DNA of 64,000 bases, taken from positions 247,026-311,025 of the forward strand of contig NZ_LNQC01000053.1 in the NCBI RefSeq assembly GCF_001651855.1. The letters run 5' to 3'. The position numbers and the translations under genes were made by a program. Of the stretch, positions 1-7,064 are shown one piece after another (the first letter of the stretch is position 1; each line of letters opens with the position of its first letter). The notes under the pieces are model-generated. The model did not search any database. It had not been told where the DNA came from and worked only from the letters and a program-made list of their open reading frames with translations. Origin of the DNA: Sinorhizobium americanum. Its GTDB lineage: Bacteria; Pseudomonadota; Alphaproteobacteria; Rhizobiales; Rhizobiaceae.

Positions 1-642
1 ATGGTTGCATCCGTGCCGCAGGAGGCGGTCGGGCGTGTTCTGATCGCGGAACGCAATCCGCTCGTCATTGCTGCCCTCCGTGGATTGTTTTCCGAGAATG
101 CCCGCTTTTTTATCGCCGACACCGCGAGCACATCGGCTGAGCTTTATGAGAAGCTTGCCATCGCCGAAGTGGATTGCGTGCTGCTTTCCTGGCAGCTCGA
201 CGATGCCGAGGCACCCGACGTGCTCGCCGATCTCGGCCGGCTCGGACTCGATCCGAGGATCGTTCTATTCGCCGATACCCGTGATCCCGCCGTCGTCAAC
301 GAGACGATCAGGCTGGGTGTGAACGGGCTTTGTTATCAGTTCGAGGATCCTGAAATCCTGTTCGCGACGCTCACCGCGGTGATGAAGGGCCGGATCTGCA
401 TTCCCTATACGGTGCTCTCGAAAATCTCGAACACGCCCTTCCAGCAGCTCACCTCGCGCGAGAGCGAACTGCTCGGCATGCTCGCCAATGGCTGGACCAA
501 TATTCAGATCGCCGCCCGAACCGGCATTTCCGAAAATACCGTGAAATACCACCTGAAGAATCTTTACGACAAGCTCGAGGTGCGCAATCGCGCCATGGCC
601 GTGGCACTCTACACCAAGGAGCGCCGGCGCAATCCGGATTGA
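1..642 (+). CDS. LuxR/NarL-type regulator with degenerate receiver domain
   Basis: Probable DNA-binding regulator of 213 residues. Residues 12-125 have the fold pattern of a response-regulator receiver. Residues 145-205 form a LuxR-type helix-turn-helix (LTSRESELL, then SENTVKYHLKNLY and KLEVRNR). The receiver looks non-phosphorylatable: the usual acidic pair is E17-R18, the phosphoacceptor Asp is Ser63 (LLSWQL), and the conserved Lys after the GxxG segment is Gln113. It lies 178 bp upstream of the serine-cycle genes on the same strand, so it may control them; that is inference. The ATG is the first base of the window, so no ribosome site is visible and the true start could lie further upstream. 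A hairpin overlaps the stop codon. Confidence 0.88.
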   Translation: MVASVPQEAVGRVLIAERNPLVIAALRGLFSENARFFIADTASTSAELYEKLAIAEVDCVLLSWQLDDAEAPDVLADLGRLGLDPRIVLFADTRDPAVVNETIRLGVNGLCYQFEDPEILFATLTAVMKGRICIPYTVLSKISNTPFQQLTSRESELLGMLANGWTNIQIAARTGISENTVKYHLKNLYDKLEVRNRAMAVALYTKERRRNPD

Positions 643-658
643 CTACCTGCGGGTAGTC
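641..658 (+). terminator. Short hairpin at the end of the LuxR gene
   Basis: GACTACC and GGTAGTC form a 7-bp perfect stem with a 4-base loop, starting inside the stop codon and followed by a pyrimidine-rich stretch (TTCTCCT). A plausible terminator separating the regulator from the serine-cycle genes. Confidence 0.5.
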
Positions 659-820
659 TTCTCCTACCCATCTCCTCCAAGTGACCACCCGTCAGGGCCG
701 CGCTCGCGCTGCCCGTCCGGCATTCTTTTCTGCCTGAGCGAGTGTTGTGCGGGCATGCCCCGAAAAGGCAGCTTTGGCGCCGAGAAAACGCCGTCCGCGG
801 ACGCAGCCATTGGAGGAACG

Positions 821-2008
821 ATGTCAGGCTACAATCATCTCTTCATTCCGGGCCCCACCAACATACCCGAACGGGTTCGCCAGGCGATGAACCTGCCGAT
901 GGAGGACATGCGGTCTCCACGCTATCCGGAGCTGACGCTGCCGCTCTTCGCCGATATCAAGGAGGTGTTCAAGAACAAGACCGGGCGCGTTTTCATCTAT
1001 CCGTCGTCCGGCACTGGCGCCTGGGAAGCGGCGATGACCAATGTGCTCTCCCCCGGCGACAGGGTGCTGATGAGCCGCTTCGGCCAGTTCTCGCATCTGT
1101 GGGTCGACATGGCCGAGCGCCTCGGTTTCGAGGTCGATTGCCTCGACAGGGAATGGGGCACCGGCGTGCCGGTCGAGCTCTATGCCGAACGGCTCGCCGC
1201 CGACAAGGCGCATGAGATCAAGGCCGTCTTCGTAACGCATAACGAAACCGCGACCGGGGTGACCTCGGATGTCGCCGCCGTGCGCGCCGCGCTCGACGCC
1301 TGCGGTCATCCGGCACTGCTCTTCGTCGATGGCGTCTCGTCGATCGGATCGATCGACTTCCGCCAGGACGAGTGGGGCGTCGACTGTGCCGTGTCCGGTT
1401 CGCAGAAGGGCTTCATGATGCCCGCCGGCCTCGGCTTCCTGTCGGTCAGCCAGAAGGCGCTTGAGGCCGCCAGGACCGCCCGCCACATGCGCTGCTACTT
1501 CTCCTTCGAGGACATGATCAAGACCAACGACACCGGCTATTTCCCCTATACGCCGCCGACACAGCTGCTGCGCGGCCTCAGAGCTGCGCTGGACCTGATC
1601 TTCGAAGAAGGCCTGGAGACTATCTTCGCCCGCCACCATCACCTCGCCAATGGCGTGCGCGCCGCGGTCTCCGCCTGGGGGCTCAAGCTCTGCGCGACCG
1701 AACCGAAGTGGCACTCCGACACCGTCTCGGCGATCCGTCTGCCGGAAGGCATCGATGGGGTCGAGGTCATCCGCCACGCCTACCAAACCTATAACACCTC
1801 GCTCGGCAGCGGGCTCAGCAAGGTGGCCGGCAAAGTTTTCCGCATCGGCCATCTCGGCTCGCTGAACGAGGTCATGGTTCTGGGCGCACTTTCCGCCGCC
1901 GAACTGACGCTGCTCGATTGCGGCGTGAAGATCGAACCGGGCGCGGGCGTGGGTGCGGCGATCAGCCAATTCCGCTCCGCCGCCGTGTCGTCCGCCAAGG
2001 CAGCCTGA
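821..2008 (+). CDS. sgaA: Serine--glyoxylate aminotransferase
   Basis: Class V PLP-dependent aminotransferase of 395 residues. It transfers the amino group of serine to glyoxylate, giving hydroxypyruvate and glycine, a core serine-cycle step. The start region reads SGYNHLFIPGPTNIPERV, the typical N-terminus of this family. The PLP lysine lies in the motif GSQKGFMMPAGLGF, and a VDGVSSIGS segment carries the cofactor-binding Asp. The ATG at 821 follows GGAGG at good spacing; the frame is open 66 bases further upstream but without support. It is the first gene of a tight run followed by malyl-CoA lyase 13 bp later, so it is probably co-transcribed with the rest of the serine-cycle module. Confidence 0.95.
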   Translation: MSGYNHLFIPGPTNIPERVRQAMNLPMEDMRSPRYPELTLPLFADIKEVFKNKTGRVFIYPSSGTGAWEAAMTNVLSPGDRVLMSRFGQFSHLWVDMAERLGFEVDCLDREWGTGVPVELYAERLAADKAHEIKAVFVTHNETATGVTSDVAAVRAALDACGHPALLFVDGVSSIGSIDFRQDEWGVDCAVSGSQKGFMMPAGLGFLSVSQKALEAARTARHMRCYFSFEDMIKTNDTGYFPYTPPTQLLRGLRAALDLIFEEGLETIFARHHHLANGVRAAVSAWGLKLCATEPKWHSDTVSAIRLPEGIDGVEVIRHAYQTYNTSLGSGLSKVAGKVFRIGHLGSLNEVMVLGALSAAELTLLDCGVKIEPGAGVGAAISQFRSAAVSSAKAA

Positions 2009-2021
2009 AAGGACAGGAATC

Positions 2022-2963
2022 ATGAGCCACACGATAAACCATCTCCGTCGGCTGCGGCTGCAGCGCAGCGAACTCGCCGTACCGGGCTCGAACCCCGAAA
2101 TGATCGGGAAGGCCGCAAATTCCGACGCCGACTACATCTTCCTCGACATCGAGGATGCCGTCGCCCCGCCGGACAAGGAGCGGGCCCGCGCCAATATCGT
2201 CGCAGCGCTGAACGAGATCGACTGGCGCGGCCGTGGCAAGACCATCTCGGTGCGCATCAACGGGCTGGACACGCACTACATGTACCGCGACGTCGTCGAC
2301 CTCATGGAGCAGGCCGGCGACAGGATCGACACGCTGCTGGTGCCGAAGGTCGGCGTGCCCGCCGACCTCTACATGGTCGAGGCGATGGTCAACCAGATCG
2401 AGATCGCCAAGGGCTACAAGACCCGTGTCGGTCTCGAGGCCCTGATCGAGACGGCTCTCGGCATGGCCAATGTCGAGGCCATCGCCTCCTTTGGCGGCCG
2501 GCTGGAAGCCCTACATTTCGGCGTTGCCGACTATGCCGCCAGCCTCAAGGCCCGCACGGTCAATATCGGCGGTCTCAATCCCGACTATCCGGGAGACCAG
2601 TGGCACTTCGGCCTGTCGCGGATGACCGTTGCTTGCCGCGCCTATGGCCTGCGCGCCATCGACGGTCCCTTCGGCGATTTCTCCGATCCGGAAGGCTACA
2701 AGGCCGCGGCCCGCCGTGCCGCTGCGCTTGGCATCGAGGGCAAGTGGGCCATCCATCCAAGCCAGATCGCGCTTGCCAACGAGATCTTTTCCCCGCCCGA
2801 GAAGGAGGTCGAGCGCGCCCGCCGCATTATCGATGCGCTGAAGGTCGCCGAGAGCGAGGGCAAAGGTGCAGCCTCGCTCGACGGAAAGATGATCGATGCC
2901 GCTTCCGAGCGCATGGCGCGCAACGTGCTCGCCACCCATGAAGCCATCACGGCCCGCCGCTGA
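2022..2963 (+). CDS. mcl: L-malyl-CoA lyase (HpcH/HpaI aldolase family, CitE-like)
   Basis: 313 residues. It cleaves malyl-CoA to acetyl-CoA and glyoxylate, or beta-methylmalyl-CoA to propionyl-CoA and glyoxylate. The motif FLDIEDAVAPPDKERAR binds CoA substrate and Mg2+ in CitE-like lyases, and the C-terminal part contains KWAIHPSQI, which is conserved in the family. ATG at 2022 follows AGGACAGGAATC. It lies between serine-glyoxylate aminotransferase and malate thiokinase, the order seen in serine-cycle methylotrophs, which favours malyl-CoA over citryl-CoA as substrate. Glyoxylate released here would feed the upstream aminotransferase. Confidence 0.93.
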   Translation: MSHTINHLRRLRLQRSELAVPGSNPEMIGKAANSDADYIFLDIEDAVAPPDKERARANIVAALNEIDWRGRGKTISVRINGLDTHYMYRDVVDLMEQAGDRIDTLLVPKVGVPADLYMVEAMVNQIEIAKGYKTRVGLEALIETALGMANVEAIASFGGRLEALHFGVADYAASLKARTVNIGGLNPDYPGDQWHFGLSRMTVACRAYGLRAIDGPFGDFSDPEGYKAAARRAAALGIEGKWAIHPSQIALANEIFSPPEKEVERARRIIDALKVAESEGKGAASLDGKMIDAASERMARNVLATHEAITARR

Positions 2964-2975
2964 GAGGAGGAAGCC

Positions 2976-4160
2976 ATGGATATCCACGAATACCAGGCCA
3001 AGGAACTTCTCTCCCGCTATCATATCCACATTCCTCGCGGCGGGCTGGCCTACAGTCCCGAACAGGCTGCCTATCGCGCAAGCGAGATCGGCGGCGACCG
3101 CTGGGTCGTCAAGGCGCAAATCCATTCCGGGGCGCGCGGCAAGGCCGGCGGTATCAAGCTCTGCTCGTCCGACCACGAGATCGTCGCGGCTGCCGATGCC
3201 ATGCTCGGTGCCAAGCTGGTGACGCACCAGACCGGGGCGCAGGGCAAGCTGGTCAGCCGCCTCTACGTCGAGGAGGCGATGGATATCGAGCGCGAGATCT
3301 ATCTCGGCTTCGTCCTCGACCGCAAATCCGAGCGCATCATGATCGTCGCCTCGTCCTCGGGCGGCATGGAGATCGAGGAGATCGCCGAGGCGGAGCCCGA
3401 TTCCATCATCCGCGCCACCGTCGATCCGGGCGTCGGCATGCAGGATTTCCAGGCCCGCGAGATTGCCTTCGGGCTCGGCATCGACAATGCCCTGATCGGC
3501 CGCGCCACGCAGACGCTCATGGGCTGCTATCGCGCCTTCGTCGACTATGACGCCGCGATGCTTGAGATCAATCCGCTGGTCGTGACCCGCCGCGGTGATC
3601 TCGTGGCGCTGGACGCCAAGATGAGCTTCGACGAGAACGCGCTGTTCCGCCGGCCGCATATCGCCGAGATGCGCGACAAGAGCCAGGAAGATCCGCGCGA
3701 GACCTACGCGTCCGACCGCGGCCTCTCCTATGTCGGGCTCGACGGCAATATCGGCTGCATCATCAACGGTGCCGGCCTGGCCATGGCGACCATGGACATG
3801 ATCAAGATTGCTGGCGGCGAGCCCGCGAATTTTCTCGACATCGGAGGCGGGGCCTCGCCCGACCGCGTTGCGAAATCCTTCCGCGCCGTGCTGCACGACA
3901 AGAACGTTGAAACGATCCTCGTCAACATCTTCGCCGGCATCAACCGCTGCGACTGGGTGGCGGAGGGCGTGATCAAGGCGCTGAAGGAAGTCGGCGTGCC
4001 GGTGCCGCTCGTGGTCCGCCTGTCCGGCACCAACATGGAAGAGGGCCGGCGCATCCTCGCCGAATCCGGCGAAAACATCATTGTCGCGGAAACGCTGGCC
4101 GAAGCTGCCGACAAGGCGGTCGCCGCGTGGCGATCGTTCACTGCCGGCAAGGCTGCCTGA
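2976..4160 (+). CDS. mtkA: Malate--CoA ligase (malate thiokinase) beta subunit
   Basis: 394 residues, homologous to the ATP-grasp beta subunit of succinyl-CoA synthetase. The N-terminus has [12 protein letters not shown], then an ATP-grasp domain with [14 protein letters not shown], metal-binding MLEINPLVV, and the C-terminal CoA-ligase part with FLDIGGGAS and [12 protein letters not shown]. Succinyl-CoA synthetase is the nearest alternative, but that enzyme is usually encoded beside mdh and sucAB; here the neighbours are mcl and sgaA. The assignment as malate thiokinase (malate + CoA + ATP to malyl-CoA) therefore rests on context. It starts 12 bp after mcl with GAGGAGG upstream of the ATG. 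Confidence 0.9.
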   Translation: MDIHEYQAKELLSRYHIHIPRGGLAYSPEQAAYRASEIGGDRWVVKAQIHSGARGKAGGIKLCSSDHEIVAAADAMLGAKLVTHQTGAQGKLVSRLYVEEAMDIEREIYLGFVLDRKSERIMIVASSSGGMEIEEIAEAEPDSIIRATVDPGVGMQDFQAREIAFGLGIDNALIGRATQTLMGCYRAFVDYDAAMLEINPLVVTRRGDLVALDAKMSFDENALFRRPHIAEMRDKSQEDPRETYASDRGLSYVGLDGNIGCIINGAGLAMATMDMIKIAGGEPANFLDIGGGASPDRVAKSFRAVLHDKNVETILVNIFAGINRCDWVAEGVIKALKEVGVPVPLVVRLSGTNMEEGRRILAESGENIIVAETLAEAADKAVAAWRSFTAGKAA

Positions 4161-4172
4161 GGAGGCCAAGAC

Positions 4173-5072
4173 ATGTCCATTCTGCTCGACAAGAACACCC
4201 GCGTCATCGTCCAGGGCTTTACCGGCAAGATCGGCAGCTTCCATGCCGAGGACATGAAGCGCTACGGCACCAACGTGGTCGGCGGCGTCACGCCCGGCAA
4301 GGGCGGCCAGACCCATCTCGGCATGCCGGTCTTCAACACGGTGAAAGGCGCCGTGCAGGAAACCGGTGCGGAGGCCTCGATCATCTTCGTGCCGCCCCCC
4401 TTTGCGGCCGATTCGATCATGGAGGCGGCGGATGCGGGCATCCGGCTCTGCGTCTGCATCACCGACGGCATTCCCTCCCAGGACATGATCAGGGTCAAGC
4501 GATACATGAGGCGCTATCGCTTCGAGGATCGCATGACCCTGATCGGGCCGAACTGCGCGGGCATGATCACGCCGGGCAAGGCGATGATGGGCATCATGCC
4601 CGGCTCCATCTATCTGCCCGGCCGCATTGGCATTGTCGGCCGCTCGGGGACGCTCGGCTACGAGGCGGCGAGCCAGATGAAGGCTCTCGGCATCGGCGTG
4701 TCGACCTCGGTCGGCATCGGCGGGGATCCGGTCAACGGCTCGTCCTTCAAGGACATGCTGGAGCTGTTCGAACAGGATCCGGAAACGGACGCGGTGCTGA
4801 TGATCGGCGAGATCGGCGGCCCGCAAGAGGCGGAAGCCGCGCTCTGGGCGCGTGACCATATGAAGAAGCCGCTGATTGCCTATATCGCAGGGCTTTCGGC
4901 GCCGAAGGGCCGCCGCATGGGTCACGCCGGCGCGATCATCTCCGCCTTTGGAGAATCGGCGCAGGAAAAGGTCGAGATCCTGAAGGGCGCGGGTGTGACC
5001 ATCGTGCCGACCCCGTCCTCCTTCGGCGAGAGTGTCGCCGAAGTGTTGTCGGCGATGAACAAGGCAGCCTGA
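4173..5072 (+). CDS. mtkB: Malate--CoA ligase (malate thiokinase) alpha subunit
   Basis: 299 residues, succinyl-CoA synthetase alpha-type subunit: N-terminal CoA-binding Rossmann domain (VQGFTGKIGSFH), then VGRSGTLGYEA and the phosphohistidine loop RRMGHAGAIIS that carries the catalytic His. It starts 12 bp after mtkA with GAGGAGG-like spacing, so the two subunits are surely co-expressed. With mcl it would convert malate, CoA and ATP to acetyl-CoA and glyoxylate. A short GC hairpin follows at 5084-5100. Confidence 0.9.
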   Translation: MSILLDKNTRVIVQGFTGKIGSFHAEDMKRYGTNVVGGVTPGKGGQTHLGMPVFNTVKGAVQETGAEASIIFVPPPFAADSIMEAADAGIRLCVCITDGIPSQDMIRVKRYMRRYRFEDRMTLIGPNCAGMITPGKAMMGIMPGSIYLPGRIGIVGRSGTLGYEAASQMKALGIGVSTSVGIGGDPVNGSSFKDMLELFEQDPETDAVLMIGEIGGPQEAEAALWARDHMKKPLIAYIAGLSAPKGRRMGHAGAIISAFGESAQEKVEILKGAGVTIVPTPSSFGESVAEVLSAMNKAA

Positions 5073-5083
5073 GTGGCAAGGCC

Positions 5084-5100
5084 GCCCGTGGAGCACGGGC
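5084..5100 (+). terminator. GC-rich hairpin after mtkB
   Basis: GCCCGTG and CACGGGC form a perfect 7-bp stem around GAG, 11 bp after the mtkB stop. There is no T-run, so it may reduce rather than stop transcription into the transporter gene. Confidence 0.35.
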
Positions 5101-5215
5101 GTGCTCGCCCAACACGGCAACAAAAGCAACATGATCCGCCCCGGCAGATCGCGCGAGTGGGAACAGGCTGCCTGGGAGAAGGCGGGCAGCCCGGTTAACT
5201 AGGAGGAGCAACCAA

Positions 5216-6796
5216 ATGCAAGGATCAAAACCTCAGGTCGATCCGGCCGTCTTCTGGCCGGCGATCACCATCATACTGGGATTTGTCGGTTGGGGGGCCG
5301 TGTTCCCCGACAGCCTGTCCTCGGTCTCGAAGGTGGTCCTCAACGCGGTCATCGACGATTTCGGGTGGGGCTTCGTCGTCTCGTCGGCAGGCTTCCTGGT
5401 TTTCGCACTTTTTCTTGCCGCGAGCCGCCTGGGCAAGATCCGGCTCGGACAGGACGACGAGCGGCCGGAATTCCGCACCGCATCCTGGATCTGCATGATG
5501 TTCAGCGTCGGCATGGGCATCGGCCTCATGTTCTGGGGCGTTGCAGAACCGATCTTCCATTTTTCAACCCCGCCTCATGGGCAGGCGGAGCCGAAGAGCC
5601 TCGAGGCGGCTCTTCTCGCCATGAAGTACTCCTATTTCCACTGGGCGCTTCACCCCTGGGCAATTTATGCCGTGGTCGGCCTGACGATTGCCTATTTCAC
5701 CTTCCGCAAGGGCAAGTCGAACCTGATTTCATCCGCCTTCACGCCGCTCCTCGGCGAGGCTGCAAGCGGGCCGATCGGCAAGGCGATCGACGTGCTGGCG
5801 ATCATCGCGACGCTATTCGGCACGGCGACCTCGCTTGGCCTCGGTGCCCAGCAGATCAACAGCGGCATGGACTTCCTGTGGGGGACCGGGACCTCCAACA
5901 CAATCGCGCTGTCGATCATCGGCGTCATGTCGGTGCTGTTCATCCTCTCGGCGGTGTCGGGCGTGGGCAAAGGCATCCAGTTCCTCTCCAACATGAACAT
6001 GATCATCGCGATGCTGTTGTTGTTGTTCCTGGTCTGCATCGGTCCGACGATCTTCATCTTCAACACCTTCACGGAATCGCTCGGCTTTTATCTCAGCGAC
6101 CTCGTAACAATGTCGTTCCGCACCGCGGCCTTCAGCGACGGCAAGTGGCTCGGCAGCTGGACGATCTTCTATTGGGCCTGGTGGGTTTCCTGGGCGCCCT
6201 TCGTCGGCGTGTTTATCGCCCGCATCTCGCGTGGCCGCACGATCCGCGAATTCGTGATCGGCGTTCTCTTGATCCCGAGCGGCGTCACCTTCGTCTGGTT
6301 CACTATCATGGGTGGAACCGCGCTGCACTCGGAGCTTTTCGGCGCCGGCGGCATCGTCGACGCGGTCAACAACCAGGGTGCGGCAGTCTCGCTCTTTGCC
6401 TTGCTGGCGCAGTATCCCTTCGCCTGGCTGACGTCCCTGATCGCCATTTTCCTGGTTGCGATCTTCTTCATCTCCGGTGCCGATGCAGGCGCGGTGGTGA
6501 TGGGGATGCTCTCGTCCAACGGCACACTCGAGCCGCCCCCCGGTGTCGTCGTGCTATGGGGCGTGCTGGCGGGCGCCTCGGCCTCGGTCCTGCTCATGAT
6601 GGGCGGATTGCAGGGGTTGCAGACGGCCTCGATCATCGCAGCGGCCCCGTTCCTGGTCGTCATGGTCGGGCTCTGCATCTCGCTTTGGCACTCGCTCCTC
6701 GACGAACTGGAGGAGGGGCGGTCGCCACGGACGGTGCCGACTGCCGCCGCTGCCGCTGGTGAAGCGGCCGGACTGGCACCTGAAGCCGCACAATAA
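5216..6796 (+). CDS. BCCT-family betaine/carnitine/choline-type transporter
   Basis: 526 residues with about 12 hydrophobic segments in the inner membrane. The family signatures are clear: GMGIGLMFWGVAEP around residues 101-114, and WAWWVSWAPFVGVFIARISRGRT around the eighth helix, with the aromatic box expected to bind quaternary ammonium groups. The N-terminus is short and the C-terminal tail is Ala-rich and brief, so long osmosensory extensions are absent. Start ATG has AGGAGGAGC upstream. Placement after the serine-cycle genes suggests import of an N-methylated compound whose catabolism gives C1 units and glycine; the actual substrate is unknown. A strong hairpin follows. Confidence 0.93.
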   Translation: MQGSKPQVDPAVFWPAITIILGFVGWGAVFPDSLSSVSKVVLNAVIDDFGWGFVVSSAGFLVFALFLAASRLGKIRLGQDDERPEFRTASWICMMFSVGMGIGLMFWGVAEPIFHFSTPPHGQAEPKSLEAALLAMKYSYFHWALHPWAIYAVVGLTIAYFTFRKGKSNLISSAFTPLLGEAASGPIGKAIDVLAIIATLFGTATSLGLGAQQINSGMDFLWGTGTSNTIALSIIGVMSVLFILSAVSGVGKGIQFLSNMNMIIAMLLLLFLVCIGPTIFIFNTFTESLGFYLSDLVTMSFRTAAFSDGKWLGSWTIFYWAWWVSWAPFVGVFIARISRGRTIREFVIGVLLIPSGVTFVWFTIMGGTALHSELFGAGGIVDAVNNQGAAVSLFALLAQYPFAWLTSLIAIFLVAIFFISGADAGAVVMGMLSSNGTLEPPPGVVVLWGVLAGASASVLLMMGGLQGLQTASIIAAAPFLVVMVGLCISLWHSLLDELEEGRSPRTVPTAAAAAGEAAGLAPEAAQ

Positions 6797-6810
6797 CGAT
6801 GCTGATATCT

Positions 6811-6842
6811 AAGAGCGGCCGATCTTCGGATCGGCCGCTCTT
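6811..6842 (+). terminator. Perfect 14-bp hairpin with UUCG loop
   Basis: AAGAGCGGCCGATC, loop TTCG, GATCGGCCGCTCTT: a 14-bp perfect stem closed by the very stable UUCG tetraloop, 15 bp after the BCCT stop. It most likely ends the sgaA-mcl-mtkAB-BCCT transcript and insulates the next gene. Confidence 0.75.
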
Positions 6843-7064
6843 AAGAAAAGCATGCGTTCGAACGTGTCGAGCCTCCCATGTCGCAATTCGATGGGAATAC
6901 GTTCGGAATTCGTACTGCGTGGATTTTTGAATTGTCCAACATTGTCGCCGGAGAAATCGCCCGATCCGGGACCGGAGCTTGCACGTTCGGCCGCAGCGTC
7001 AGTTTTGGCGATCACAAATGACGGGGAGCGATTACCTGCTGCCCCAGGATGAACAGAGGTAGAA

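Noticed and set aside
2511..5132. Very long open frame (873 codons) antisense to mcl, mtkA and mtkB
   Set aside because: Shadow frame from GC-rich codon use; composition is His/Asp/Arg-rich with no family resemblance, and the sense genes are certain.
6852..7052. 66-codon frame in the leader of the fusion gene
   Set aside because: No ribosome site, no resemblance to a family, and unusual composition; treated as untranslated leader.
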